From the NCBI GenBank assembly GCA_021323335.1, contig JAJTCN010000004.1:19852-83851 (forward strand): a stretch of 64,000 nucleotides of DNA, read 5' to 3'. Each line of letters starts with the position of its first letter. The first letter of the stretch is position 1. Below the pieces are notes generated by a model that worked only from the letters and a program-made list of their open reading frames with translations, was not told where the DNA came from and did not search any database. The position numbers and the translations under genes were made by a program. Positions 1 to 8,964 of the stretch are shown here, piece by piece. This DNA comes from Ramlibacter sp. (GTDB lineage: Bacteria > Pseudomonadota > Gammaproteobacteria > Burkholderiales > Burkholderiaceae_C).

Positions 1-1842
1 CGCGAACGAGCCCACGCGTTGCAGGGGCGACTGCAGGTCGTGGGAGACCGAATACGAAAAAGCTTCGAGCTGCGTGTTGGCCAGCCGCAGCGCCGCCTCG
101 TTGGCGCTCAGCTGCGCGGTGCGTTCGGCGATGCGCTCCTCCAGGCTGGCGTTGAGGCGGCGGATCTCCTCCATCATCAGCATGCGCAGCGTGATGTCCT
201 GCTGCGCCCCCTGGATGGCCACCACGCGGCCGGCCGCGTCGCGGATCGGCTCGCCCACGGAGCGCACCCACACCCGGCGCCCGGCGGCGGTCACCATCTC
301 CAGCTCCATATCGAACGACTCGCCGTGCTCGACGCAGCGCGCCATCAACTCGGTGGCGGCCGCCACCGACTGCGGAACGATCATGCCGAACAGTTGCTGC
401 AGGGTCGGCTCGGCGTCGGGCGGCAGGTCCAGCACCGCGCACACTTCTTCCGACAGCGCCACGCGCTGGGTCTGCAGGTCGGCGCGCCAGTTGCCCATGC
501 GGGTGAGGCGGCTCGCGATGCCCAGCTGCTCGGCCTGCCTGGCCAGGGTTTCCTGCGCCTGCTTCAGCGTGTCGATGTCCGTGGCGGTGCCGAACCAGGA
601 CGACGGCCGGCCATGCTGGTTGGGCACCGGCACCGCGCGCAGGAGTTGCCAGCGATAGCTGCCGTCGGCGTAGCGCAGGCGAAACTCAACCTGGACCTCG
701 TGGCCGTCCTTGAGCATCTGCGCCTGCCGTTCGCCCACGACGGGAAGGTCGTCGGGATGCACCGCATGCCGCCAGCCGGAGCCCAGGGCCTGCTCGCGCG
801 GAAAGCCGGTGACCTCGGTCCAGCGCTGGTTGACGAACTCCAGCCGGCCCTGCTGGTCGGAGGTGAAGACGATCTGCGGCATCGCCTGCGCGAGCTGCCA
901 GAAGCGCTGCTGGGTCTCGTGGCTGCGCCGCGCGTGCCGGCGCAACTGCAGCGTGAGCACGAGCGCGGCGATCACGGCCACGGCCCACACCAGCGCCGTC
1001 AGCAGCACGAAGTTGCGCCACGGCCCCAGCAGCTCGTCGTAGCCCCTGCTCACCGCCACCAGCAGGTCGGGAAAGCCCTGCAAGCGGCGGTACGCCACCA
1101 CGCGCCGCACGCCGTCCACCGTGCTCTCGCGCGTGAAATTGCCCTCCGGCGCGCGCGGCAGGTACTCGCGGAACAGCGCGAGCTGCGAGAAGTCCTGCCC
1201 CATCGCGGCCTCGTTGCCCGGACTGCGCACCATCAGCCGGCCATCGCGGCGGTACAGCACCACGGCGCCGGTGGCGCCCAGGTCGATGCCGCGCCAGACC
1301 TGCTCGAAGTAGCGCGGGTCCACCGCCGCCACCAGCAGCTCGCGGACCGCGCCACCCTCGCGCACCGCCCGCACCAGCGGCAGCTGCCATTGGCCGTCCG
1401 CGTCGCGCTGCACCGTGCCGACATGCAGGTCGAGCGGCGTGGAGGCGCTCCAGGCCCCGGGTGACGGCAGGCCCGCGGCCATGCGGCCGACATGCTGCGG
1501 CCGGGATGCCACCAGCACGCGGCCCTGGACATCCGTCACCCACAGGTCCCGGATGAAGGGGGCATGGCGCGATTCTTCGCGCAGGATGGCGGCGCCGGCC
1601 GCGGCATCCAGCGCGCCCGCGCGCCGTGACGCCTCCAGCCGCGCCGCGGCCAGTCGCAGCGCCTGGTCGCCGGACTGCAGGGTGCGGGCCGTCTGGTCGG
1701 CGATCACCAGCGACAGCGAATCGGTCAGCTCCTCGCCGCTGCGCAAGGTGGTTTCCCGCATGGACAGCACGGCGTACGCCAGCAGCGCACCCGTGAGCAG
1801 GGCGGTTCCCAACACCGCCGACGCGTCCCTCAATCTCCTCAT
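1..1842 (-). CDS. PAS-domain sensor histidine kinase (3' end outside window)
   Basis: The frame is open for 614 codons from an ATG at 1842 and runs off the left edge without a stop. A membrane segment lies at about residues 8-27. A periplasmic sensor region of PDC/dCache type follows to about 275, then a second membrane segment near 275-297. Two PAS/PAC modules cover about 315-540 and a coiled linker about 545-575. The last visible residues hold an H-box (SVSHDLQSPL, His601), so this is a membrane histidine kinase rather than a diguanylate cyclase. The ATPase domain, and any receiver domain, must lie outside the window. The signal sensed is unknown and no response regulator is visible on this side. 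The family call is secure; the PDC subtype is inferred from layout. Confidence 0.85.
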   Translation of the reverse strand, partial: MRRLRDASAVLGTALLTGALLAYAVLSMRETTLRSGEELTDSLSLVIADQTARTLQSGDQALRLAAARLEASRRAGALDAAAGAAILREESRHAPFIRDLWVTDVQGRVLVASRPQHVGRMAAGLPSPGAWSASTPLDLHVGTVQRDADGQWQLPLVRAVREGGAVRELLVAAVDPRYFEQVWRGIDLGATGAVVLYRRDGRLMVRSPGNEAAMGQDFSQLALFREYLPRAPEGNFTRESTVDGVRRVVAYRRLQGFPDLLVAVSRGYDELLGPWRNFVLLTALVWAVAVIAALVLTLQLRRHARRSHETQQRFWQLAQAMPQIVFTSDQQGRLEFVNQRWTEVTGFPREQALGSGWRHAVHPDDLPVVGERQAQMLKDGHEVQVEFRLRYADGSYRWQLLRAVPVPNQHGRPSSWFGTATDIDTLKQAQETLARQAEQLGIASRLTRMGNWRADLQTQRVALSEEVCAVLDLPPDAEPTLQQLFGMIVPQSVAAATELMARCVEHGESFDMELEMVTAAGRRVWVRSVGEPIRDAAGRVVAIQGAQQDITLRMLMMEEIRRLNASLEERIAERTAQLSANEAALRLANTQLEAFSYSVSHDLQSPLQRVGSFA

Positions 1843-1956
1843 GGGGCCCATTGTGCGCAGGAACGCATGTCCGGCAAGCACACGGGCTGTCCGCTGACAC
1901 CCCCGCCGCGAGCGGCCCATCCAAACTCGACGGGTTCATTCCGAGGAGAACCAACC

Positions 1957-2175
1957 ATGTCCCAGCAAGCCCTGATCCGCGGCGAGGTGTGCTTCCGCGC
2001 CGGCGATGGCGTGCTCGTGCCCATCCCCGACGGCCCGGTGTCGATCGACCTCGCGGACGACAGCGTCACCCTGGGCTGGGAAGACGAACCGGGCAACGCG
2101 ATGTCCGCCGCCCTCACGCGCGACGAATTCGATCGCTACGTGAAGGAAGGCAAGATCCGCATCCAGGGCCAGTAG
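1957..2175 (+). CDS. Small conserved hypothetical protein, 72 aa
   Basis: Soluble, acidic protein of 72 residues with no signal peptide, membrane segment or motif I recognise. The start at 1957 is preferred over the in-frame ATG at 1867 because GAGGAGAA sits just upstream (1943-1950) and the extra 30 residues are of low quality. It is divergent from the sensor kinase at 1842. The next gene starts 5 bases after its stop, so the two are probably cotranscribed. Function unknown. Confidence 0.7.
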   Translation: MSQQALIRGEVCFRAGDGVLVPIPDGPVSIDLADDSVTLGWEDEPGNAMSAALTRDEFDRYVKEGKIRIQGQ

Positions 2176-2180
2176 GTCCC

Positions 2181-2855
2181 ATGGCCTCCCGCCTCGCCGT
2201 CGAAACCATCCTGCTGGCGCTGGCCTGGGCGGCCGTGCTCGCGGTGCGCCCGTGGCGGCTGCTGCGCCCCCATGACGGCCAGGTGCCGCTGGCCACTCCC
2301 CTGCTCGCCAGCCTGGTGGTCGTGCCCTGGCTTTGGTCGTGGCCCGGCCTGACGGCGCTGTCGCTGCCGCTGCACTGGTCGGCCGCGCCGCTGGTGGTGC
2401 TGATGCTCGGCTGGCCGCTCGCCATCCCCGTGCTGACCTTTGCCGGCCTGAGCACCATGGTGAGCAATGGCGCGTCGCTGGCCGAAGCGATGACGCTGAC
2501 CGTCTGGTCCGGCGTTCTGCCCGCCACGCTGGTGCTGGTGCTGGGCCACGGCGTGCGCAAGGCGTTCGGCCATCACCCGGTGGCCTACATGGTGGGCCGC
2601 GCGTTCTTCGTGCCGATGCTCGCGCTGGCTTCCTGCGGGCTGGCGGCGGCCCTGATGAGCCACGGCCTGGTGGGCGCCACCGGCGGCCTGCAGCGGGTCG
2701 CGGTCGCCCTGCTGGCCATGGGCGAGGCGTCCTGGACCTGCGCCATCGTCAGCCTGATGGTGGCCTACCGTCCGCAGTGGCTGGCCACCTGGTCCGACGA
2801 GGCCTACCTCGGCAGGCCGGTGCGCGCCAAGTCGGCGGCAAGACCCCGCCGCTGA
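2181..2855 (+). CDS. Polytopic inner-membrane protein, COG3235-like
   Basis: A 224-residue, very hydrophobic protein with about six predicted membrane spans and a basic C-terminal tail (RAKSAARPRR). The length and hydrophobic pattern (a GWPLAIPVLTFAGLSTMV-like stretch mid-protein) resemble the uncharacterised COG3235 membrane proteins, which are sometimes annotated as energy-coupling-factor or CbiM-like permeases. I see no ATPase or substrate-binding partner nearby, so a transport role is not supported here. The ATG at 2181 follows the preceding stop by 5 bases. Confidence 0.65.
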   Translation: MASRLAVETILLALAWAAVLAVRPWRLLRPHDGQVPLATPLLASLVVVPWLWSWPGLTALSLPLHWSAAPLVVLMLGWPLAIPVLTFAGLSTMVSNGASLAEAMTLTVWSGVLPATLVLVLGHGVRKAFGHHPVAYMVGRAFFVPMLALASCGLAAALMSHGLVGATGGLQRVAVALLAMGEASWTCAIVSLMVAYRPQWLATWSDEAYLGRPVRAKSAARPRR

Positions 2856-2913
2856 GCCACGATTTGCGCGTTTAACGCGCTGCGCGGGCGTGGCCCGTGT
2901 TAACTTCCGCGCC

Positions 2914-3288
2914 ATGTCGTTCCGGTCCTCTTCCGTAGCCGTGGCTGCACTCGCGCTGGCCGCTTCCCTTCCGCTGGCCGCGCATGCCGGCGGCATGCCG
3001 ATGAAGCTCAGCGGCCTGTGGTGCGGCGTCGGGCTGCTGCACGAGTTCCGGCTCGAGATGGCCCAGCAGTTCGACCAGCTCGAGGCGAGGCTGGTGCGCA
3101 AGCATCGCGTCCGCCAGATCACCGGCCGGATCGACGGCAGCCGGGTCGTCACCGATCCGCAGCGCAACCACACGCTCGAATTGCAGGCGCTGGGCAACGA
3201 GCTGCGTGTCACCTCGGGCACCGGCCCGCTGGCCCTGCTGAAGGGCCAGGCTTTCACGCGCGCCACCGCCGACAGCTGCTCGCGTTGA
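2914..3288 (+). CDS. Hypothetical exported protein, 124 aa
   Basis: The N-terminus has a typical Sec signal peptide (hydrophobic SVAVAALALAASLPLAAHA, probable cleavage after AHA), followed by about 100 soluble residues with no known motif. I chose the ATG at 2914 rather than 2890 because it places the signal peptide at the N-terminus. The stop TGA overlaps the TTG start of the downstream DMT transporter, which implies translational coupling. Function unknown; probably periplasmic. Confidence 0.65.
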   Translation: MSFRSSSVAVAALALAASLPLAAHAGGMPMKLSGLWCGVGLLHEFRLEMAQQFDQLEARLVRKHRVRQITGRIDGSRVVTDPQRNHTLELQALGNELRVTSGTGPLALLKGQAFTRATADSCSR

Positions 3289-4199
3289 GCGCCCTCCCCT
3301 GGCTCTGGGTCCCCATCGTCCTCTGGGCGGCCCTGGCCCAGACCGCGCGCAATGCGGCGCAGCGGTCGCTGGTGGCGCAGGCCGGCACGCTCGGCGCCAC
3401 CCTGTCGCGTTTCCTCTATGGCATCCCGTTCGCCGCGGCGTGGGTGGCGCTGCTGCACGCCATGCCCGGGACGGCTTCGGCGGTCCCCGCGTTCCAGCCC
3501 TCGTATTTCGGCTGGCTGGTGCTCGGCGCGCTGGGCCAGCTGGGCGCCACGGCCTTCCTGCTCGCGGCCATGAAGGAGCGCAACTTCGTCGTCGGCGTGG
3601 CGTATTCCAAGACCGATGCGCTGCAGGTCGCGCTGTTCGGCGCGGTGTTCCTGCGGGAGTTGCCGGGTCCGCTGACGCTGCTGGCCATCGCGCTCGCCAC
3701 CACCGGCGTGGTGCTGTTGTCGCTGCCGCAGAAGACGCCGGTGGACGGCAGTGCCTGGACCGGGCGCGCCGCGTGGTTCGGGCTGGCCTCGGGCGCCGGC
3801 TTCGCGCTGTCGGCGGTGGGGTACCGGGGCGCGGCCCTGCAGATCCCCGACAGCTCGCCCTGGCTCGCGGGCGCCTGGGGCGTGCTGCTGGCGCAGACGC
3901 TCCAGACCGTGCTGCTCGGCGGCTGGCTCGCCTGGCGCGCCCGCCCCGCGCTGAAGGCGACGGTGACGGCCTGGCGGATCTCGGCCGTTGCCGGCGGGGC
4001 AGGCGCGCTCGCCTCCATCGGCTGGTTCACCGCCTTCGCCCTCACGACGGCCGCCAACGTGCGAACGCTGGGCATGGTGGAGGTGGTGTTCAGCTACCTG
4101 GTGTCGCGGCGCTTGATGCGCGAAAAACTGGTGCGGATGGAGCAAGCCGGGCTGGCGCTGGTGCTCGTGGGCCTGATCGTGCTGGGACTGCAGCTGTAG
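3285..4199 (+). CDS. EamA/DMT-superfamily transporter
   Basis: A membrane protein of 304 residues with about ten hydrophobic segments arranged as two similar halves, the layout of drug/metabolite exporters of the EamA family. The start is inferred: a TTG at 3285 overlaps the upstream stop (TTGA), and the first helix (PWLWVPIVLWAALA) begins four residues later. Upstream codons in this frame lie inside the previous gene. The substrate cannot be read from sequence. The next gene, dbpA, starts 21 bases downstream. Confidence 0.75.
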   Translation: MSALPWLWVPIVLWAALAQTARNAAQRSLVAQAGTLGATLSRFLYGIPFAAAWVALLHAMPGTASAVPAFQPSYFGWLVLGALGQLGATAFLLAAMKERNFVVGVAYSKTDALQVALFGAVFLRELPGPLTLLAIALATTGVVLLSLPQKTPVDGSAWTGRAAWFGLASGAGFALSAVGYRGAALQIPDSSPWLAGAWGVLLAQTLQTVLLGGWLAWRARPALKATVTAWRISAVAGGAGALASIGWFTAFALTTAANVRTLGMVEVVFSYLVSRRLMREKLVRMEQAGLALVLVGLIVLGLQL

Positions 4200-4220
4200 C
4201 CGTGCGACGAGAATGGGGGG

Positions 4221-5612
4221 ATGACCGCCACCGACCGCAGCTTCGCCAGCCTTCGCCTTTCCGCCCCCATGCTGCAGAACCTGCAGCGGCTGGAGTACCT
4301 CGAGATGACGCCGGTGCAGGCCGCCAGCCTGCCGCTGGCATTGGCCGGCCGCGACGTGATCGCGCAGGCCAAGACCGGCAGCGGCAAGACCGCCGCCTTC
4401 GCGCTGGCGCTGCTGGCGCGCCTGGACGCCCGCCGCTTCGACGTGCAGGCGCTGGTGCTGTGCCCCACCCGTGAACTCGCCGACCAGGTGACGCTGGAGA
4501 TCCGGCGGCTGGCGCGCGCCGAGGAAAACGTCAAGGTGCTGACGCTGTCCGGCGGCGTGCCGCTGCGCGGCCAGCTCGCCTCGCTCGAGAACGGCGCGCA
4601 CGTGGTGGTGGGCACGCCCGGCCGGGTGCTGGACCACCTCGGCCGCGGCACGCTGGTGCTGGACTCGCTCAACACGCTGGTGCTCGACGAGGCGGACCGC
4701 ATGCTGGACATGGGCTTCCTGGACGACATGGTCCAGGTGGCGAGCCGCTGCCCGAAGGACCGGCAGACCCTGCTGTTCTCCGCGACCTACCCCGAAGGCA
4801 TCGCGAAGCTGGCCGCGCAGTTCATGCGCGATCCGCAGACCGTGAAGGTGGAGGCGCAGCACGCCAGCACCGTGATCGAGCAGCGCTGGTACCAGGTGAA
4901 GGAAAGCGAGCGCCTGCCCACCGTGCTGCGCCTGCTGGACCACTTCCGTCCCGCCAGCAGCATCGCCTTCTGCAACACCCGGGCGCGCTGCGCGGCGCTG
5001 GCCACCTTGCTGCAGGCGCAGGGCATCAGCGCGCTCGCCCTGCACGGGGACCTGGAGCAGCGCGACCGCGACCAGGTGCTGGTGCGCTTCGCCAACCGCA
5101 GCTGCTCGGTGCTGGTGGCCACCGACGTCGCCGCGCGCGGGCTGGACATCGCCGGGCTCGCGGCGGTGATCAGCGTCGACATCCCGTCGGACGCGGAAGT
5201 GCACGTGCACCGCATCGGGCGCACCGGCCGCGCCGGCGAGCCGGGACTGGCATTGAACCTGGCCAGCCTCGACGAGATGGGCGCGGTCGGCCGCATCGAA
5301 TTGCTGCAGGGCGCCGCTTCGGAGTGGACGCCGCTCGACACCTTGACGCCCTCCGGCCAGGGGCCGCTGGTGCCGCCGATGTCCACGGTGCACATCCAGG
5401 GCGGCCGCAAGGAGAAGATCCGCGCCGGCGACGTGCTCGGCGCGCTGACCGCGGACCTCGGCTACAGCCGGGACCAGGTCGGCAAGATCGACGTCAACGA
5501 ATTCGCCACCTATGTCGCCATCGAACGCTCGGTGGCGGCCCGGGCGGCGGAGCGCCTGAACGGCGGCCGCATCAAGGGCAAGACGGTGAAGGCCCGCCTG
5601 CTGGACGACTGA
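4221..5612 (+). CDS. dbpA: ATP-dependent RNA helicase DbpA
   Basis: DEAD-box RNA helicase of 463 residues. Visible motifs: Walker A AKTGSGKT (50-57), PTREL (82-86), DEAD (156-159), SAT (187-189) and the C-terminal helicase motif HRIGRTGRAG. The last 75 or so residues form the DbpA/CsdA-type RNA-binding domain (it includes GGRKEKIRAGDVLGAL), which in DbpA binds hairpin 92 of 23S rRNA and directs the enzyme to large-subunit assembly. The C-terminal domain separates it from RhlE and SrmB. The length matches the family (about 460). Confidence 0.93.
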   Translation: MTATDRSFASLRLSAPMLQNLQRLEYLEMTPVQAASLPLALAGRDVIAQAKTGSGKTAAFALALLARLDARRFDVQALVLCPTRELADQVTLEIRRLARAEENVKVLTLSGGVPLRGQLASLENGAHVVVGTPGRVLDHLGRGTLVLDSLNTLVLDEADRMLDMGFLDDMVQVASRCPKDRQTLLFSATYPEGIAKLAAQFMRDPQTVKVEAQHASTVIEQRWYQVKESERLPTVLRLLDHFRPASSIAFCNTRARCAALATLLQAQGISALALHGDLEQRDRDQVLVRFANRSCSVLVATDVAARGLDIAGLAAVISVDIPSDAEVHVHRIGRTGRAGEPGLALNLASLDEMGAVGRIELLQGAASEWTPLDTLTPSGQGPLVPPMSTVHIQGGRKEKIRAGDVLGALTADLGYSRDQVGKIDVNEFATYVAIERSVAARAAERLNGGRIKGKTVKARLLDD

Positions 5613-5763
5613 ACGTCGCGTGCACGGGAACAGTGCACGCGGGTCGATGCGTGACTTGCTTGCGCAGGCAGCGGGGTTCCTACACGCAATCAGCATGGAC
5701 ACGCACGGCGCTTGGGGCTACAAGGGTTGCACCATCCACGGCATCCCCCGCATGAGGTCGGAC

Positions 5764-6078
5764 ATGACTTTCGGCAACCTGCTGTACCGCTACTTCTTCT
5801 TCAGCTGGCTGTTCAAGGACGTGAACCGCGGCAACGTGTTCGAGCGTTCCGCGGCGCTGCGCCACAACCGCGACATGGCCCGCTGGCTGCCCACGTACAT
5901 GCGGCGGTGGCTGTGGTGCGGCCTGCTCTTCTACCTGCTCGGCGGCATCGCCGAATGGGCGCTCGACGCACCGGGCGTCTCCGTGCTGTTCTACGTTCCC
6001 AGCGCGCTCAGCGTGCCGGTCAACGCCGTCATCGGGGCGGCGTGGCTGGGCCTCAAGGTGCTGCCGGCGCAGTTCTGA
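5764..6078 (+). CDS. Small membrane protein, 104 aa
   Basis: Two hydrophobic segments near residues 43-60 and 70-100 predict a small inner-membrane protein. A start at 5764 is chosen over upstream in-frame ATGs at 5620, 5647, 5695 and 5752 because GAGGT lies six bases ahead of it and the upstream residues look non-coding. I do not recognise a family. It stands between dbpA and the radical SAM gene with 79 bases to the latter. Confidence 0.55.
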   Translation: MTFGNLLYRYFFFSWLFKDVNRGNVFERSAALRHNRDMARWLPTYMRRWLWCGLLFYLLGGIAEWALDAPGVSVLFYVPSALSVPVNAVIGAAWLGLKVLPAQF

Positions 6079-6157
6079 TGCGGTAAGAATTGGCATAGGC
6101 GCCATCCGGCGCGGCGCCCCGGGCCTGGCGCCCAGGAGACTACTGTACGATCATCCA

Positions 6158-7429
6158 GTGGATCTCAACGCCAAGCTCGCCATCCTCGCCGACGCCGCCA
6201 AGTACGACGCCTCCTGCGCGTCGAGCGGCGGCACCCGGCGCGACTCCGTGCAGGGCCGCGGCGTCGGCTCCAACGAAGGCGTGGGCATCTGCCACAGCTA
6301 CGCGCCGGACGGCCGCTGCATCTCGCTGCTCAAGATCCTCCTGACCAACTACTGCCAGTACGACTGCCTGTACTGCGTCAACCGCGTCAGCAGCAACGTG
6401 CCGCGCGCGCGCTTCGCCATCGACGAGGTGGTGCGGCTGACGCTGGACTTCTACCGCCGCAACTGCATCGAGGGCCTGTTCCTCTCCAGCGGCATCATCC
6501 GCAGCCCCGACTACACGATGGAGCAGGTGGTGGAGGTGGCGCGGCGGCTGCGCGAGGAACACGACTTCCGCGGCTACATCCACCTGAAGACGATCCCCGA
6601 TGCGGCGCCGGAACTGCTGCAGCGCGCCGGCCGCTACGCCGATCGCCTGTCGATCAACATCGAGCTGCCCACCGAAGGCAGCCTGCTCTCGCTGGCCCCG
6701 GAGAAGGACGTCTCGGCCATCAAGCGCTCGATGGCGCGCCTGCGGGTGCACATCGACGACGCGAAGGCCGAGGCGCGCGACCACCAGCGCGTGGACGTGG
6801 TCTCCCTGCCGAACGCCCGGCCCGCGCGCGCCAAGGCGAAGTCTTTCGCGGCAGCCGGCCAGAGCACGCAGATGATCGTCGGCGCGGACGCCACCGACGA
6901 CGCCACCATCCTCGCCACCAGCGCGCAGCTGTACGGCGCCTATCGCCTCAAGCGCGTGTACTACTCCGCGTTCAGCCCGATCCCCGACGCCTCGTCCTCC
7001 CTGCCGCTGCAGGCGCCGCCGCTGGTGCGCGAGCACCGGCTGTACCAGGCCGACTGGCTGATGCGCTTCTACGGCTTCGCGGCCGACGAGATCGCCTCGC
7101 CGCGCAGCGGCGGCATGCTGCGCCTGGAGGTCGACCCGAAGCTGGCCTGGGCCCTCGCCCACCCGGAAAAGTTTCCCGTCGACCTGGACCGGGCGCCGCG
7201 CGAACTGCTGCTGCGCGTGCCCGGGCTCGGGGTCAAGGCCGTCGACCGCCTGCTGCTCGCGCGGCGCGTGCGCCGCCTGCGAAGCGAAGATCTGAAACGG
7301 CTGCACGTGCCGGTGCAGAAGGTGCTGCCCTTCGTGGTGGTGACGGGCCATCGGCCGGCGAAGGGCCCGGACGCGGCGCAGATGCTCGCCACCGCCAAAC
7401 CCGCCCCGCTGCAGGCCGCATTGTTCTGA
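6158..7429 (+). CDS. Radical SAM protein of the UdgX-linked putative DNA modification/repair family
   Basis: Residues 66-73 carry the CxxxCxxC radical SAM cluster motif (CQYDCLYC), which ligates a 4Fe-4S cluster that cleaves S-adenosylmethionine. A helix-hairpin-helix-like segment (VPGLGVKAVDRLLLARR) near residues 350-370 suggests DNA binding. The whole protein matches the family annotated as putative DNA modification/repair radical SAM protein (TIGR03916 type). GTG at 6158 is the start; 423 residues. The next gene, a DUF4130-UdgX fusion, begins one base after this stop, so the two form an operon. The substrate is unknown; a role in repairing or processing a base lesion is inferred from the partner. 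Confidence 0.88.
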   Translation: MDLNAKLAILADAAKYDASCASSGGTRRDSVQGRGVGSNEGVGICHSYAPDGRCISLLKILLTNYCQYDCLYCVNRVSSNVPRARFAIDEVVRLTLDFYRRNCIEGLFLSSGIIRSPDYTMEQVVEVARRLREEHDFRGYIHLKTIPDAAPELLQRAGRYADRLSINIELPTEGSLLSLAPEKDVSAIKRSMARLRVHIDDAKAEARDHQRVDVVSLPNARPARAKAKSFAAAGQSTQMIVGADATDDATILATSAQLYGAYRLKRVYYSAFSPIPDASSSLPLQAPPLVREHRLYQADWLMRFYGFAADEIASPRSGGMLRLEVDPKLAWALAHPEKFPVDLDRAPRELLLRVPGLGVKAVDRLLLARRVRRLRSEDLKRLHVPVQKVLPFVVVTGHRPAKGPDAAQMLATAKPAPLQAALF

Positions 7430-7430
7430 C

Positions 7431-8846
7431 ATGCTGGTGCGCCTGGCCAACGAGACGGACCTCGCCGGTTTCCGCCGCGAAGCGCGGGCCCTGCTGGCGC
7501 GCCGCGTGCCGCCGGACGAGGTTCACTGGTCTGCGGGCCCCTACCATGACGACCTGTTCGCCGGCGCGCCTTCGCCTGGTGGCGAACCGCCGCCGGACGG
7601 CGGGGTCGCCGTCCCGCCCGCGTTCCTGGAGCTGTGCCACACCGTGGTGCTGCACAGCGAGCCCCAGCGCTTCGCGCTGCTGTATCGCCTGCTCTGGCGG
7701 CTGGCACACGAGCCCGCGCTGCGGCACGACCCGCTGGACGCGGACATGCTGCACGCGCGCGACATGGCCAAGGCCGTGCAGCGCGACATCCACAAGATGC
7801 ATGCCTTCGTGCGGTTCCGGCAGGTGCAGGACGGCGAGGACGCGCTCGACCCGCTGCACGTGGCCTGGTTCGAGCCGGACCACTACATCGTCGAAGCGAA
7901 CGCGCCGTGGTTCCGCCGGCGCTTCGCCAACATGCGCTGGGCCATCCTGACGCCGCAGCGCTGCGTGGAATGGGACCGCAGGGAACTGCATTTCCGCGCC
8001 GGCGCGCTGCGCAGCGACGCGCCGCCGCCGGACGCCGGCGAGCAGCTGTGGCTCACCTACTACCAGCACATCTTCAACCCGGCGCGATTGAAGCTGAAGA
8101 TGATGCAAAAGGAAATGCCGCGCAAGTACTGGCGCAACCTGCCGGAGGCGCAGCTGATCGCGCCGCTGGCGGCGCAGGCGCAGGAGCGAAGCGGCGTGAT
8201 GATCGAGCAGCCGCCCACCACGCCCTCGCGGCGCATCCCGCGCTTCCCGGAGCGCCCGCCCGCCATCGGCCATCCCGATGCGCTCGCCGAACTGAACGCC
8301 CGCATGCAGCGCTGCCGCGATTGCCCGATCGGCGCCGGCGCGACGCAAGCCGTCTGCGGCGAAGGCCCCCTGAAGCCGGCGCTGATGTTCGTGGGCGAGC
8401 AGCCCGGCGACCAGGAGGACCTGCGCGGCCGCCCCTTCGTGGGGCCCGCGGGCCAGTTGTTCGACCGCGCGCTGGCGCAGGCGGGCGTGGCCCGCGAATC
8501 CGTCTACGTCACCAACGCGGTACGCCACTTCAAGTTCGAGCCGCGCGGCAAGCGCCGCATCCACAAGACCCCGTCGCAGGAGGAAGCGCTGGCGTGCCGC
8601 CGCTGGCTCGACGACGAGATCGCCATCGTGCAGCCGCGCGCGCTGGTGGCGCTCGGTGCGACCGCGGCCCGCTCGCTGCTGGGGCGCGCGGTGGCCGTGC
8701 TGTCGGAACGCGGGGAATGGTTCGACCGCGCCGACGGCGTGCGCGTGCTGGTGACGGTGCATCCGTCCTCGGTGCTGCGCATGGACGAAGCACAGCAGCC
8801 CCGGGCATTCGACGCTTTCGTGGGTGACCTGCGCAAGCTGCCGTAG
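7431..8846 (+). CDS. DUF4130 domain fused to UdgX-type uracil-DNA glycosylase
   Basis: 471 residues in two parts. Residues 1 to about 265 are a DUF4130 domain (TIGR03915 type), usually linked to the radical SAM protein upstream. Residues about 285-471 are a family-4-like uracil-DNA glycosylase with GEQPGDQED (322-330), the loop KRRIHK (374-379) and VHPSS (443-447). The KRRIH loop is the UdgX signature: in mycobacterial UdgX its histidine bonds covalently to the deoxyribose after uracil removal. His378 is the equivalent here. Cysteines in RCRDCPIG and near EALACRR fit the Fe-S cluster of this family. The UdgX assignment is strong; DUF4130 function is unknown. Confidence 0.92.
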   Translation: MLVRLANETDLAGFRREARALLARRVPPDEVHWSAGPYHDDLFAGAPSPGGEPPPDGGVAVPPAFLELCHTVVLHSEPQRFALLYRLLWRLAHEPALRHDPLDADMLHARDMAKAVQRDIHKMHAFVRFRQVQDGEDALDPLHVAWFEPDHYIVEANAPWFRRRFANMRWAILTPQRCVEWDRRELHFRAGALRSDAPPPDAGEQLWLTYYQHIFNPARLKLKMMQKEMPRKYWRNLPEAQLIAPLAAQAQERSGVMIEQPPTTPSRRIPRFPERPPAIGHPDALAELNARMQRCRDCPIGAGATQAVCGEGPLKPALMFVGEQPGDQEDLRGRPFVGPAGQLFDRALAQAGVARESVYVTNAVRHFKFEPRGKRRIHKTPSQEEALACRRWLDDEIAIVQPRALVALGATAARSLLGRAVAVLSERGEWFDRADGVRVLVTVHPSSVLRMDEAQQPRAFDAFVGDLRKLP

Positions 8847-8964
8847 GCCTGCTTCCCGCTGGGGCACATCTGGTCACGCAGCTTTGCACGAATGCGGCCG
8901 GGCCTTGCTTGCACAGACATGATGGCGCCGCAAGATGCTTCCATCGACTCAAGGAGCACCCACC

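Noticed and set aside
2136..5702. 1188-codon open frame on the minus strand over the dbpA region
   Set aside because: It lies opposite well-supported genes (DMT transporter, dbpA) and has the Arg/Ala/Gln-rich composition of a GC-rich antisense frame.
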